Positions 51,306 through 58,934 of a DNA stretch of 64,000 nt are shown here, piece after piece. The DNA lies in NCBI RefSeq assembly GCF_030758455.1, contig NZ_CP132353.1:4340001-4404000 (forward strand), in the 5' to 3' direction. Below the pieces are notes generated by a model. The model saw nothing but the letters and a program-made list of their open reading frames with translations, was not told the origin of the DNA and did no database searches. Both the position numbers and the translations under genes were made by a program. Each line of letters starts with the position of its first letter. The stretch's first letter is position 1. This DNA comes from Erwinia pyri. GTDB taxonomy: Bacteria; Pseudomonadota; Gammaproteobacteria; Enterobacterales; Enterobacteriaceae.

Positions 51306-51665
51306 CTAATCGCCATCCCTTCTGGTACCCAGCAACTGAATAACCTTAAAAACTGTTTCAACATCTGAGGCCCTAACGCATTCAACGCGGTTATCGCGGG
51401 CCCATTCATGTATCGCGGTACAGACCATATGACTTAGGTCTAAAATCTGACGGTGCTTTAATTTCTCTGTAACTCCTTTAAGAGAAGCGCCGGATTCATG
51501 AACGAACAAATTGGAAAACTTTCCATTAAACTTTGCATTGCTGCTTAATTTTTTCAGCTCATTCCGCAAATGTGCTTCATCCTCTGCACTTACATTCATC
51601 ATTGAATAAACCAGAGTGCCGTGAGATTGCTTACCAATGCGCTGCCTTAATTTCATCTTGTTCAT
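51306..51665 (-). CDS. Hypothetical early protein, 119 residues
   Basis: Not recognised. ATG 51665 follows GGGAG by 5 bases, giving a basic protein starting MNKMKLRQRIGKQSHGTLVYS. It has no membrane segment. The region KLKHRQILDLSHMVCTAIHEWARDNRVECVRASDVETVFKV looks helical. Its leader holds copy 2 of the repeated element. Confidence 0.6.
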   Translation of the reverse strand: MNKMKLRQRIGKQSHGTLVYSMMNVSAEDEAHLRNELKKLSSNAKFNGKFSNLFVHESGASLKGVTEKLKHRQILDLSHMVCTAIHEWARDNRVECVRASDVETVFKVIQLLGTRRDGD

Positions 51666-51680
51666 ATGGCTCCCTATTTT

Positions 51681-51724
51681 CTTATCAGACACACCACTCG
51701 TGAATGATGCCTCGGATAGGCCCG
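51681..51724 (-). repeat. Repeated leader element, copy 2
   Basis: Differs from copy 1 at about eight positions but keeps CCTATCCGAGGC, ACGAGTGGTG and CTGATAAG. It starts 16 bp before ATG 51665. A GC-rich hairpin, CCGGCGC/GCGCCGG (51722-51737), follows the gene upstream of it and may be a terminator. Confidence 0.8.
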
Positions 51725-51742
51725 GCGCTTAGCGCCGGATTA

Positions 51743-52003
51743 TTACCAACTATTTGGAATAGGATGATTACCACCGTTACATTGTGCGATCAGCTGTTCA
51801 ATACCCACCGACGAGTTTTCGTCAGCCGCAGCATTTGCAACAGTTAATAACCCTTCCAGACCGATGCTAAGGCGAAAAGCATAATCAGACTGAGATACTT
51901 CGCGAACCTGCGGAGCAACTGCGGTTGCAGCTTTTAAATTCATTACTTTTGTGTGATAGGCAAATAAAAGGTTATTAGCCAAAATTTTGTATTCTTCGCG
52001 CAT
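51743..52003 (-). CDS. Hypothetical early protein, 86 residues
   Basis: Not recognised. ATG 52003 follows TGGA, and a further ATG lies at 52012. The chain MREEYKILANNLLFAYHTKVMNLKAA... is mostly helical, without signal or membrane segments. It lies between the small membrane ORF and the 119-residue gene in the early operon. Confidence 0.55.
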   Translation of the reverse strand: MREEYKILANNLLFAYHTKVMNLKAATAVAPQVREVSQSDYAFRLSIGLEGLLTVANAAADENSSVGIEQLIAQCNGGNHPIPNSW

Positions 52004-52030
52004 GATATTCATTCCAGTTTAAAAAGCTAT

Positions 52031-52168
52031 TTATTTTGCTGTGCGTTTATTTCTTATACGGCGGCAATGGTCACGGATCATTAGCTGTATTGATTCAATT
52101 ATTCCGTAAGCCAGCACACCAAAAGAAATAACAAAAAAAACATCATCACTCGTCAGTGACTGAAACAC
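52031..52168 (-). CDS. 45-residue single-span membrane protein
   Basis: GTG 52168 follows GGAGG by 6 bases, giving MFQSLTSDDVFFVISFG, then a hydrophobic helix to about residue 28, and a basic tail RDHCRRIRNKRTAK. It overlaps the end of the upstream gene by 23 bases. Small single-span proteins of this build are common in the early region of P2 relatives. The function is unknown. Confidence 0.6.
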   Translation of the reverse strand: MFQSLTSDDVFFVISFGVLAYGIIESIQLMIRDHCRRIRNKRTAK

Positions 52169-52409
52169 TGGTCACCTCCGACGATGGCAAAAATCCGGAA
52201 AGTTTGTCCGTCCATTCCTGCTGAGCCGCGCATAAGGTATCAATGATTTTTACAGCTTCAGCCTGAGCGAAGTCCTGTCCGTAGTAGAGGCCATCTTTAG
52301 TCACCTGATAACGGTGATTGGGATAGGCCACCGATCTTGGCAGGCGCTGAATTGTGAATCCCCGATAAATGCTCACATGCTTTGTCATGCTAACGATTTG
52401 ATGGCTCAT
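52146..52409 (-). CDS. Hypothetical early protein, 87 residues
   Basis: Not recognised. ATG 52409 follows GAGG, giving MSHQIVSMTKHVSIYRGFTI. The central RYQVTKDGLYYGQDFAQAEAVKIIDTL is soluble and resembles small phage proteins next to cox, but no function can be given. It starts 8 bp after the cox stop. Confidence 0.6.
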   Translation of the reverse strand: MSHQIVSMTKHVSIYRGFTIQRLPRSVAYPNHRYQVTKDGLYYGQDFAQAEAVKIIDTLCAAQQEWTDKLSGFLPSSEVTSVSVTDE

Positions 52410-52417
52410 GACAGACC

Positions 52418-52696
52418 TCAAATTCCAAGCCATAACAACCAAGCATCGCGTTGTTCGGTCGGTCGGCTGTAATATGCATCGCGCATAGCACGATTAAATT
52501 CAGGCAGATAGACCATTTTCTCACCTGCCCGGCCAGTTGGGTTTTCTGGATTACGCCACTCGATCAACGGCAGCTTGTTGCTTTCAGCCATTGCCTTAAT
52601 GGCTGATACCGGCTTACCGATCATCTCGCTGAAGCGCTGAAAAGTTACAGCGTCGAGAGGGCTCTTAATCTCGGAAACATCACTAATTGTGCTCAT
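52418..52696 (-). CDS. cox: P2 Cox-like excisionase and repressor-switch protein
   Basis: A 92-residue winged-helix protein that both helps excision and represses the C promoter in P2. TFQRFSEMIGKPVSAIKAMAESNKLPLIEW, GRAGEKMVYLPEFN and the C-terminal RDAWLLWLG match P2 Cox (91 aa). AGGAG precedes the ATG. It is the first gene of the early operon, and 10-bp Cox-like repeats lie both here and at the attachment site. Confidence 0.9.
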   Translation of the reverse strand: MSTISDVSEIKSPLDAVTFQRFSEMIGKPVSAIKAMAESNKLPLIEWRNPENPTGRAGEKMVYLPEFNRAMRDAYYSRPTEQRDAWLLWLGI

Positions 52697-52720
52697 CGTG
52701 TTAATCTCCTGTTTTAGGTT

Positions 52721-52760
52721 CCAACTGCTTCTAACTGCTTCCTACGGCTTCTAGCTGCTG
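52721..52760. promoter_or_regulatory. Four phased 10-bp repeats before cox (likely Cox boxes)
   Basis: CCAACTGCTT, CTAACTGCTT, CCTACGGCTT and CTAGCTGCTG follow one another at exactly 10-bp spacing, one helical turn. The same repeats occur beside the attachment site (54640-54669), which is the pattern expected for Cox binding. Confidence 0.8.
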
Positions 52761-52779
52761 TTGGTTTATATTTAATTGC

Positions 52780-52831
52780 ATGGTGTCAAACTTGAGACCA
52801 TGAAGGATAATAGGATCAGACTTGATACCAT
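52780..52831. promoter_or_regulatory. Operators O1 and O2 of the C repressor and early promoter
   Basis: O1 (52780-52801) is the near-palindrome ATGGTNTCAANNTTGANACCAT. O2 (52811-52831) shares 15 of 21 bases and is 30 bp away, three helical turns. O1 contains TTGACA on the minus strand, probably part of the early promoter. O2 overlaps the start codon of the first repressor gene. Confidence 0.7.
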
Positions 52832-53132
52832 GTCAACGATCTATGGTAAAAAATTAAGATTAATCCGTATTGCAGAAGGATTAACACAGATGCAAATGCG
52901 TGACTTAACAGGCATAAGTCTTGGCTCAATAAAAGGTTATGAGACCGGAAGAGAAGTTGGATTAAGCATCATCGAACGGATTGTTTCCCATACGCTTTTT
53001 CAGAAATACACTCTCTGGTTAATGACAGGTGAAACGGCTGAAAAAGCAGGGCAAGTGGCACCAAAAGGAGCGGAAGAACTCATCGAATCAGAAGAGTCAA
53101 ATGCAGTTGATGGGAAGCAACTTCGATACTGA
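52830..53132 (+). CDS. C: P2 C-like repressor, first copy
   Basis: A 100-residue helix-turn-helix repressor (ATG 52830; ATG 52800 is possible). EGLTQMQMRDLTGISLGSIKGYETGR is the DNA-binding part and FQKYTLWLMTGETAEKAGQVAP is the P2 C-type tail. It is divergent from cox. A second, similar gene follows, so the element has two repressors. Confidence 0.82.
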   Translation: MSTIYGKKLRLIRIAEGLTQMQMRDLTGISLGSIKGYETGREVGLSIIERIVSHTLFQKYTLWLMTGETAEKAGQVAPKGAEELIESEESNAVDGKQLRY

Positions 53133-53240
53133 TAAAAATTAATTACCACGCTAACTAATTGAAGGATTCATAAATCCAGACGATAGATCCCCTGCCAATG
53201 AGCAGACTGGCTAATATTTTTTTGCCTATAGGGATTCGAA

Positions 53241-53540
53241 ATGGAAAACGACTTTAGTTATAAATTGCGCGCTATAAGACTGGCGGAGGGCCTTACACAA
53301 CCGGCTCTAAATAAAGTGACTGGCCTGCCGCTGAGTAGCATTAAAAACTATGAATCTGGCGGCAACATGGTAGGGCTGGAAACCGTAAAAAGAATCTTAA
53401 CGGTCGAGCGTTTCCAGAAATACACCTTATGGTTGATGATTGGTAAAACCTCAGAGGCGGCCGGACAGATTTCCCCGCCTCTCGCGCACACTGGGCGCGC
53501 AAAAACAGAATCACCCCTATTAACAGACAGGGCTGGTTAG
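53241..53540 (+). CDS. C: P2 C-like repressor, second copy
   Basis: A 99-residue protein, the P2 C length. EGLTQPALNKVTGLPLSSIKNYESGG is the helix-turn-helix and FQKYTLWLMIGKTSEAAGQISPPLAHTG matches the P2 C tail closely. ATG 53241 has GGG 12 bases upstream. It is more P2-like than the first copy and lies directly before int. Confidence 0.85.
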   Translation: MENDFSYKLRAIRLAEGLTQPALNKVTGLPLSSIKNYESGGNMVGLETVKRILTVERFQKYTLWLMIGKTSEAAGQISPPLAHTGRAKTESPLLTDRAG

Positions 53541-53619
53541 CGGTACATTCAGCCTGGCTGTTGAGTTCCGGCCCGACAGCAAACGAATATCTAACCCCAT
53601 CAGTCAGGAGGGCTCAGCC

Positions 53620-54621
53620 ATGAGCATTAAACTTCTTGATGATGGTCAGTACATGGTGGACATAAGACCGCGCGGCAGCGATGGAAAACGCATTCGGCGG
53701 AAATTCAGCAGGAAATCCGAAGCGAAAGCTTTCGAGTTACATACGCTAGCTAATATCGGGAAAAGGGAAGAATGGCAGGGAAAGAAAACAGACAGGCGGT
53801 CGCTCAGTGAGTTGATAGAAAATTGGTGGAATATTCATGGGGTGACGCTTGATACCGGTGTTATCGAACGCAGGCACCTTATCAAGACGATGAAACTGCT
53901 TGGCGATGTGCCAGTTCATACCCTAACAAAGAAATCACTTCTTCTGCACCGAACGGCACGACTCAGACAGGGAATTTCAGCAAGCACCATTAACCGGGAT
54001 CTCTATCGCCTCTCTGGCATGTTTACCACGCTCATTAAGCTGGAAGAATTCCGGGGTGAAAATCCTGCTGCCGGCCTTCCCCCTTTGAAGCAGGATCAGC
54101 CAGATCTGGTTTATCTTGAACATACTGAGATCGCTGATCTGCTTTCAGTTACCAAGGGAGACGAGCATTTAATAACATTGCTTTGCCTGAGCACCGGCGC
54201 GCGATGGAGCGAGGCAGATAAACTGACGTCTTCGCAGGTCACAATGCGCCGCGTGAGATACCTGAATACCAAAAATGGCAAAAACCGCATCATCCCGATA
54301 TCAGCGGAGCTTCAGGCTTTGTTGAAGGCTAAGGGGCCGGGGAAACTCTTTAAAGTGGATTATGAGAAGTACTGCGATCTACTGAGAGACGTTAAGCCGG
54401 ATTTACCCAGGGGGCAGGCAACACACGTGCTGCGCCATACCTTTGCCAGCCATTTCATGATGAACGGGGGAAACATAATTACGCTGCGGGATATTTTGGG
54501 CCATGCCAGCATTGAACAGACAATGGTCTATGCGCATTTCGCACCAGACTTTCTTCAACATGCGGTGACTTTGAACCCTTTGAAAGGCGGGATTTCGTGT
54601 CCACAAAGTGTCCACAAATGA
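53620..54621 (+). CDS. int: P2-type tyrosine integrase
   Basis: A 333-residue integrase (P2 has 337). The catalytic Arg is in STGARWSEADKL near residue 195, HVLRHTFASHF near residue 270 gives the His-x-x-Arg, and the Tyr is in LGHASIEQTMVYAHF near residue 304. The ATG follows AGGAGGG. It lies next to the right attachment site, 125 bp away, as in P2. Confidence 0.95.
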   Translation: MSIKLLDDGQYMVDIRPRGSDGKRIRRKFSRKSEAKAFELHTLANIGKREEWQGKKTDRRSLSELIENWWNIHGVTLDTGVIERRHLIKTMKLLGDVPVHTLTKKSLLLHRTARLRQGISASTINRDLYRLSGMFTTLIKLEEFRGENPAAGLPPLKQDQPDLVYLEHTEIADLLSVTKGDEHLITLLCLSTGARWSEADKLTSSQVTMRRVRYLNTKNGKNRIIPISAELQALLKAKGPGKLFKVDYEKYCDLLRDVKPDLPRGQATHVLRHTFASHFMMNGGNIITLRDILGHASIEQTMVYAHFAPDFLQHAVTLNPLKGGISCPQSVHK

Positions 54622-54639
54622 CCATAACGCGTCCTTTTT

Positions 54640-54669
54640 CCAACTGCTTCTAACTGGCTCTAACTGCTT
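54640..54669. promoter_or_regulatory. Three phased 10-bp repeats beside the attachment site
   Basis: CCAACTGCTT, CTAACTGGCT and CTAACTGCTT are spaced by 10 bp between int and the att core. They match the array before cox and are likely Cox arm sites for excision. Confidence 0.8.
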
Positions 54670-54721
54670 AACAGTATCTTATAAGCCATTATAAACACTG
54701 GGAAAATTCGCTAAGTTATTG

Positions 54722-54766
54722 AAAAAAAACCCCCTCATCATGAGGGGGGAAGACAGGGATGGTGTC
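54722..54766. other. attR: Right attachment site
   Basis: The 22-bp core at 54745-54766 equals 37300-37321. The adjoining hairpin CCCCCTCA/TGAGGGGG with an A8 run lies on the prophage side, so the phage probably supplies the CpxQ terminator here. Confidence 0.85.
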
Positions 54767-54785
54767 TATGGCAAGGAAAAACAGG
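54722..54785 (-). ncRNA. cpxQ: CpxQ small RNA from the cpxP 3' UTR
   Basis: The minus strand reads TTTTCCTTGCCATAGACACC, then CATCCCTGTC, and ends in a GC hairpin with a T8 run. This corresponds to the conserved CpxQ seed region released from cpxP mRNA by RNase E in E. coli and Salmonella, where it represses membrane proteins with Hfq. The phage insertion keeps the seed intact but replaces the terminator. Confidence 0.85.
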
Positions 54786-54794
54786 GATACTATG

Positions 54795-55304
54795 TTACTG
54801 GTTACTGCCGGTACTACTCACTGCCTGCAGCGATGAAGCCTGCTGCATGTTCGTTAGCTCGCGCATTTCATGCATGCGCTGCTGATGTTTCTCATTCAGA
54901 ACGTCCTGCTGGGCGGGCGTTAACAGGTGATACATCTGGTTGCGCACCCGGGCCATCTCGACCTGCCGTGCCACTTCCGCCTGTGCAATCCTGTTTAACT
55001 GCGCTTTGTAGGACGTTTCATCAAATTTATCTGCAATAATCAGCTCGTGCAGTTGCTCTAAATCGTTAATACTTATAGGAGAACTTTCATGACGCGCCTG
55101 CTGCATCAGATCTCGCATTTGTTGACGCTGCTGTTCTGTGAGATTGATGCCATCAAACATGTGACTCTGCGGAATTTGCGCCATACTGCGTGGCGCCGCG
55201 TTGTCCTGATGCATCTCGTCAGTCGTCGTCACTTCTGCAGCCCATGCGGCGGAGAAACTGAGTATCAGCGCCGGAACCACAACGACGGCGGTAACTTTGC
55301 GCAT
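54795..55304 (-). CDS. cpxP: Periplasmic Cpx adaptor CpxP
   Basis: A periplasmic chaperone-like inhibitor of CpxA, 169 residues, with a Sec signal peptide ending near SAAWAAE. Two LTxxQ-type motifs are present, LTEQQRQQMRDL and LTPAQQDVLNEK. It diverges from cpxR across a CpxR box and gives rise to CpxQ from its 3' UTR. Confidence 0.94.
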   Translation of the reverse strand: MRKVTAVVVVPALILSFSAAWAAEVTTTDEMHQDNAAPRSMAQIPQSHMFDGINLTEQQRQQMRDLMQQARHESSPISINDLEQLHELIIADKFDETSYKAQLNRIAQAEVARQVEMARVRNQMYHLLTPAQQDVLNEKHQQRMHEMRELTNMQQASSLQAVSSTGSNQ

Positions 55305-55386
55305 CGTTAACTCCCAGGTTGGTTTCCACTTTTTGATTCAACGAGAGCCAGTCTACGGGGCCAGCTGCAAACATGCGTCAGGCGGT

Positions 55387-55401
55387 GTAAAACTACGTAA
55401 A
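55387..55401. promoter_or_regulatory. CpxR box
   Basis: GTAAA-N5-GTAAA, the CpxR consensus, lies between divergent cpxP and cpxRA. It should raise both on envelope stress. Confidence 0.9.
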
Positions 55402-55456
55402 GTCATGGAATGACAGCATTCGTTCACGCTATTTTGCCTGCGGAGGGCAATAAAAA

Positions 55457-56155
55457 ATGAATAAAATCCTGTTGGTTGACGATGACCGCGAATTGACTTC
55501 GCTACTGAAAGAATTACTTGAGATGGAAGGGTTTGACGTACTGGTAGCCGGTGACGGTGAACAGGCTCTGGCCTTGTTAGATAACACTATCGACCTCTTG
55601 CTGCTGGACGTCATGATGCCGAAAAAAAATGGCATCGACACCCTGAAAGAGCTACGTCAGCAACATCAAACGCCGGTCATCATGCTGACAGCGCGCGGAA
55701 GCGAGTTAGATCGCGTTCTGGGGCTGGAACTGGGCGCAGATGACTACTTGCCTAAGCCGTTTAACGATCGCGAGCTGGTGGCCCGCATACGCGCTATTTT
55801 GCGGCGTTCAAACTGGAGTGAACAGCAACAGCAGCACGATAACAGTTCCCCTACGCTGGAAGTGGATCACCTGCGCCTGAATCCAGGGCGTCAGGAAGCG
55901 AGTTTTGAGGGTGTGGCGCTGGATTTAACCGGCACCGAATTTACCCTGCTTTATCTGCTTGCCCAGCACCTGGGACAGGTGGTCTCTCGTGAACATCTCA
56001 GTCAGGAAGTTCTTGGCAAACGCTTAACGCCGTTCGATCGCGCAATCGATATGCATATTTCAAACCTGCGCCGGAAACTGCCGGATCGGAAAGATGGTCA
56101 TCCGTGGTTTAAAACGCTGCGTGGCCGTGGGTATCTGATGGTTTCCGCTACATGA
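55457..56155 (+). CDS. cpxR: Response regulator CpxR
   Basis: An OmpR-family envelope-stress regulator, 232 residues. The phosphoacceptor Asp is in LLLLDVMMPKKNG near residue 51, and the winged helix ends in HPWFKTLRGRGYLMV. It overlaps cpxA by 4 bases and is autoregulated through the adjacent CpxR box. Confidence 0.97.
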   Translation: MNKILLVDDDRELTSLLKELLEMEGFDVLVAGDGEQALALLDNTIDLLLLDVMMPKKNGIDTLKELRQQHQTPVIMLTARGSELDRVLGLELGADDYLPKPFNDRELVARIRAILRRSNWSEQQQQHDNSSPTLEVDHLRLNPGRQEASFEGVALDLTGTEFTLLYLLAQHLGQVVSREHLSQEVLGKRLTPFDRAIDMHISNLRRKLPDRKDGHPWFKTLRGRGYLMVSAT

Positions 56156-57528
56156 TCTCAAGCCTGACTACCCGCATCTTCGCCATATTCTGGCTCACCC
56201 TGGCACTGGTGTTGATGCTGGTTTTAATGGTGCCAAAGCTGGATACCCGCCAGATGACGCCGCTGCTGGATAATGAGCAGCGTCAGGGCACTATGATTGA
56301 ACAGCACGTGGAAGCGGAGCTGACGCAGGATCCGCCCAATGACCTGATGTGGTGGCGACGGCTGTTTCGCGCTATCGACAAGTGGGCTCCTCCCGGCCAG
56401 CGGCTTTTGCTGGTGACCAGCGAGGGACGCGTCATTGGTGCGCAGCATAACGAAATGCAGGTGATCAGGAACTTTATCGGCCAGTCCGATAACGCCGATC
56501 ATCCGCAGAAGAAGAAATATGGCCGTGTAGAGATGGTCGGCCCCTTCTCCGTTCGCGATGGAGAAGATAACTACCAGCTTTACCTGATTCGCCCGGCGGG
56601 CAGTTCGCAGCTGGACTTTATCAATCTGCTGTTCGACCGCCCGCTGCTGCTGCTGATCGTCACCATGCTCATCAGCTCTCCGCTGCTGCTCTGGCTAGCG
56701 TGGAGCCTGGCGAAGCCGGCGCGTAAACTCAAGCATGCCGCTGACGACGTCGCCGCCGGCAACCTGCGCCAGCGTCCTGAACTGGAAGCGGGGCCGCAGG
56801 AGTTTCTGGCTGCCGGAGCCAGCTTCAACCAGATGGTTAGCGCCCTGGAGAGAATGATGACCGGTCAGCAGCGCCTGCTCTCCGATATCTCCCATGAGCT
56901 CCGTACGCCGCTAACGCGCCTGCAGCTGGCGACCGCGCTGATGCGACGCCGGCAGGGTGAAGGCAAAGAGCTGCAGCGCATTGAGATGGAAGCGCAACGG
57001 CTGGATGGCATGATCAACGACCTGCTGGTGCTCTCACGCACGCAGCATAAAAATGCGCTGGTCAGCGAAGCCATGAAAGCCAACCAGCTCTGGTCGGGCG
57101 TGCTCGACGATGCGAAGTTTGAAGCTGAGCAGATGGGTAAAACGCTGGATGTTCCCTATCCACCGGGGCCCTGGCCGCTTTACGGTAACCCGAGCGCGCT
57201 GGACAGCGCCCTGGAAAATATCGTGCGCAACGCGCTACGCTACTCTTACTCGAAAATCGCCGTGAGTTTTTCGGTGGATAAACAGGGGATTACCATTCAT
57301 GTGGATGATGATGGCCCGGGCGTAAGTGCTGAAGATCGCGAACAGATTTTCCGCCCCTTCTACCGCACCGATGAAGCCCGCGATCGCGAATCTGGCGGAA
57401 CGGGCCTGGGGCTGGCGATTGTGGAAACGGCTATTCAGCAGCACCGTGGCTGGGTCAAGGCGGATGACAGCCCGCTGGGCGGCCTGCGTCTGACAATCTG
57501 GCTGCCGCTCTATTCCAGCAAAGCGTGA
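56152..57528 (+). CDS. cpxA: Sensor histidine kinase CpxA
   Basis: An inner-membrane sensor kinase, 458 residues, with helix 1 near residues 8-28 and helix 2 near residues 163-185. The periplasmic part is between them, followed by HAMP, DISHELRTPLTRLQLA with the phosphorylated His, and the ATP-binding FRPFYRTDEARDRESGGTGLGLAIV. It phosphorylates CpxR. Confidence 0.96.
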   Translation: MISSLTTRIFAIFWLTLALVLMLVLMVPKLDTRQMTPLLDNEQRQGTMIEQHVEAELTQDPPNDLMWWRRLFRAIDKWAPPGQRLLLVTSEGRVIGAQHNEMQVIRNFIGQSDNADHPQKKKYGRVEMVGPFSVRDGEDNYQLYLIRPAGSSQLDFINLLFDRPLLLLIVTMLISSPLLLWLAWSLAKPARKLKHAADDVAAGNLRQRPELEAGPQEFLAAGASFNQMVSALERMMTGQQRLLSDISHELRTPLTRLQLATALMRRRQGEGKELQRIEMEAQRLDGMINDLLVLSRTQHKNALVSEAMKANQLWSGVLDDAKFEAEQMGKTLDVPYPPGPWPLYGNPSALDSALENIVRNALRYSYSKIAVSFSVDKQGITIHVDDDGPGVSAEDREQIFRPFYRTDEARDRESGGTGLGLAIVETAIQQHRGWVKADDSPLGGLRLTIWLPLYSSKA

Positions 57529-57571
57529 TTATTTGCTATGCTTCGGCCCTCGCTAATGAGGGCCGTTGTCG

Positions 57572-58045
57572 ATGTTGAATATCGTTCTGTTTGAACCTGA
57601 AATTCCCCCTAATACCGGAAATATTATCCGTCTTTGCGCCAATACGGGTTTCCAGCTCCATTTGATCCACCCGCTGGGCTTTACCTGGGACGATAAACGC
57701 CTGCGCCGGGCCGGGCTGGACTACCACGAATTCGCGGCGCTTAAGCACCATGATAATTACGCTGCCTTTCTGGCTGCGGAAGCGCCGCAGCGCCTGTTTG
57801 CGCTGACGACCAAAGGCACGCCTGCGCACAGCGCAGTGAGCTATCAGAAAGGGGATTATCTGGTATTTGGACCAGAGACCCGGGGCCTGCCCGCGGAGAT
57901 CCTGAATGCATTACCTGCCGATCAAAAGATCCGTATTCCGATGCAGCCGGACAGCCGCAGCATGAACCTCTCTAACGCAGTTTCCGTGGTAGTGTATGAG
58001 GCGTGGCGCCAGCTGGGCTATGCTGGCGCAGTAGTGAAGGCGTAA
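57572..58045 (+). CDS. trmL: tRNA (cytidine/uridine-34-2'-O)-methyltransferase
   Basis: A SPOUT-fold methyltransferase of the tRNA-Leu wobble base, 157 residues from ATG 57572. The trefoil-knot motifs are FGPETRGLP and [25 protein letters not shown]. It converges on cysE and follows cpxA as in E. coli. Confidence 0.95.
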   Translation: MLNIVLFEPEIPPNTGNIIRLCANTGFQLHLIHPLGFTWDDKRLRRAGLDYHEFAALKHHDNYAAFLAAEAPQRLFALTTKGTPAHSAVSYQKGDYLVFGPETRGLPAEILNALPADQKIRIPMQPDSRSMNLSNAVSVVVYEAWRQLGYAGAVVKA

Positions 58046-58048
58046 AGG

Positions 58049-58870
58049 TCAGATACCGTCGCCAAACTCGAAGCCCGGCACCATGCCGTTGAAGTGCTGA
58101 TCCATCTCCATGGAGGGCTTATCGCTGTTGGGTTTGCCCACGATGCGTGCGGGTACGCCAGCAGCGGTGGTGTGCGGAGGCACAGGCTGCAGCACAACCG
58201 AGCCTGCGCCAATTTTCGCTCCGCGACCCACTTCGATATTGCCGAGGATTTTCGCCCCGGCGCCAATCATCACCCCTTCGCGGATTTTCGGATGACGGTC
58301 GCCGCTGGTTTTGCCAGTCCCGCCCAGCGTTACCGACTGCAGAATAGAGACATCATCTTCGATCACTGCCGTTTCTCCCACCACAATCCCGGTGGCGTGA
58401 TCCAACATAATGCCGCGGCCAATTGTGGCGGCAGGATGGATGTCGACGGCGAAAGAGACGGAAACTTCGTTTTGCAGATAAACAGCCAGCGCCCGGCGGC
58501 CCTGATTCCACAGCCAGTGGCCGATGCGGTAAGCCTGCAGGGCGTGGAAACCTTTGAGGTAGAGCAACGGAGTGGAGTATTTATCAATGGCCGGATCGCG
58601 CTGCCGCACGGCCTGGATGTCGCAGGCCGCAGACTGAATCATTGAGGGATCCTGGTTATAGGCTTCCTGCACAATTTCACGGATGGCGATAGCGGGCATG
58701 ATCGGATTGGCCAGCTTATTGGCGAGCATATAGCTCAGCGCGCTTCCCAGATCGTCATGCTTCAGCAGCGTCGCGTGGTAAAAACTGGCCAGCATCGGTT
58801 CGCAGTCAGCCAGCGCCCGCGCTTCCGCTTTGATATAATCCCAGACCAGTTCAGGTTCTACACACGGCAT
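58049..58870 (-). CDS. cysE: Serine O-acetyltransferase
   Basis: Forms O-acetylserine, the first step of cysteine synthesis, and is feedback-inhibited by cysteine. The ATG at 58870 gives 273 residues, the E. coli length; the open frame runs further upstream without support. The C-terminal left-handed beta helix is shown by hexapeptide repeats from VDIHPAATIGRGIMLDHATGIVVG to GSVVLQPVPPHTTAAGVPARIVG. Confidence 0.96.
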   Translation of the reverse strand: MPCVEPELVWDYIKAEARALADCEPMLASFYHATLLKHDDLGSALSYMLANKLANPIMPAIAIREIVQEAYNQDPSMIQSAACDIQAVRQRDPAIDKYSTPLLYLKGFHALQAYRIGHWLWNQGRRALAVYLQNEVSVSFAVDIHPAATIGRGIMLDHATGIVVGETAVIEDDVSILQSVTLGGTGKTSGDRHPKIREGVMIGAGAKILGNIEVGRGAKIGAGSVVLQPVPPHTTAAGVPARIVGKPNSDKPSMEMDQHFNGMVPGFEFGDGI

Positions 58871-58934
58871 TGCTCTCTCCCCATCAAAAAAAACGCGCGG
58901 GCATCCGCGCGCTATATCACTGCGCTTCCCTTTC

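Larger units (their letters stand above)
37300..54766. mobile_element. 17.4-kb deleted P2-type prophage or P2-derived satellite-like element
   Basis: A direct repeat of 22 bp bounds the element. Gene order is P2-like in reverse: ogr, D, FI, P, Q, cos, cargo, A, dam, early genes, cox, C, int. All of O (except a stub), N, M, L, lysis, baseplate, fibre, FII, E, T and U are missing. FI is inverted relative to D. Integration, excision, immunity, replication and cos remain, so it might still excise and replicate, but it cannot build particles alone. Confidence 0.92.

Noticed and set aside
52141..52146. ATGATG start for the small membrane ORF
   Set aside because: Counting the eight-T run puts this frame to a stop after 15 codons; GTG 52168 with GGAGG gives the membrane protein.
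37300..54766. Element as a P4-type satellite
   Set aside because: No sid, psu, delta or alpha-type primase genes are present; all genes are P2-type, so any satellite behaviour would be a new derivation.
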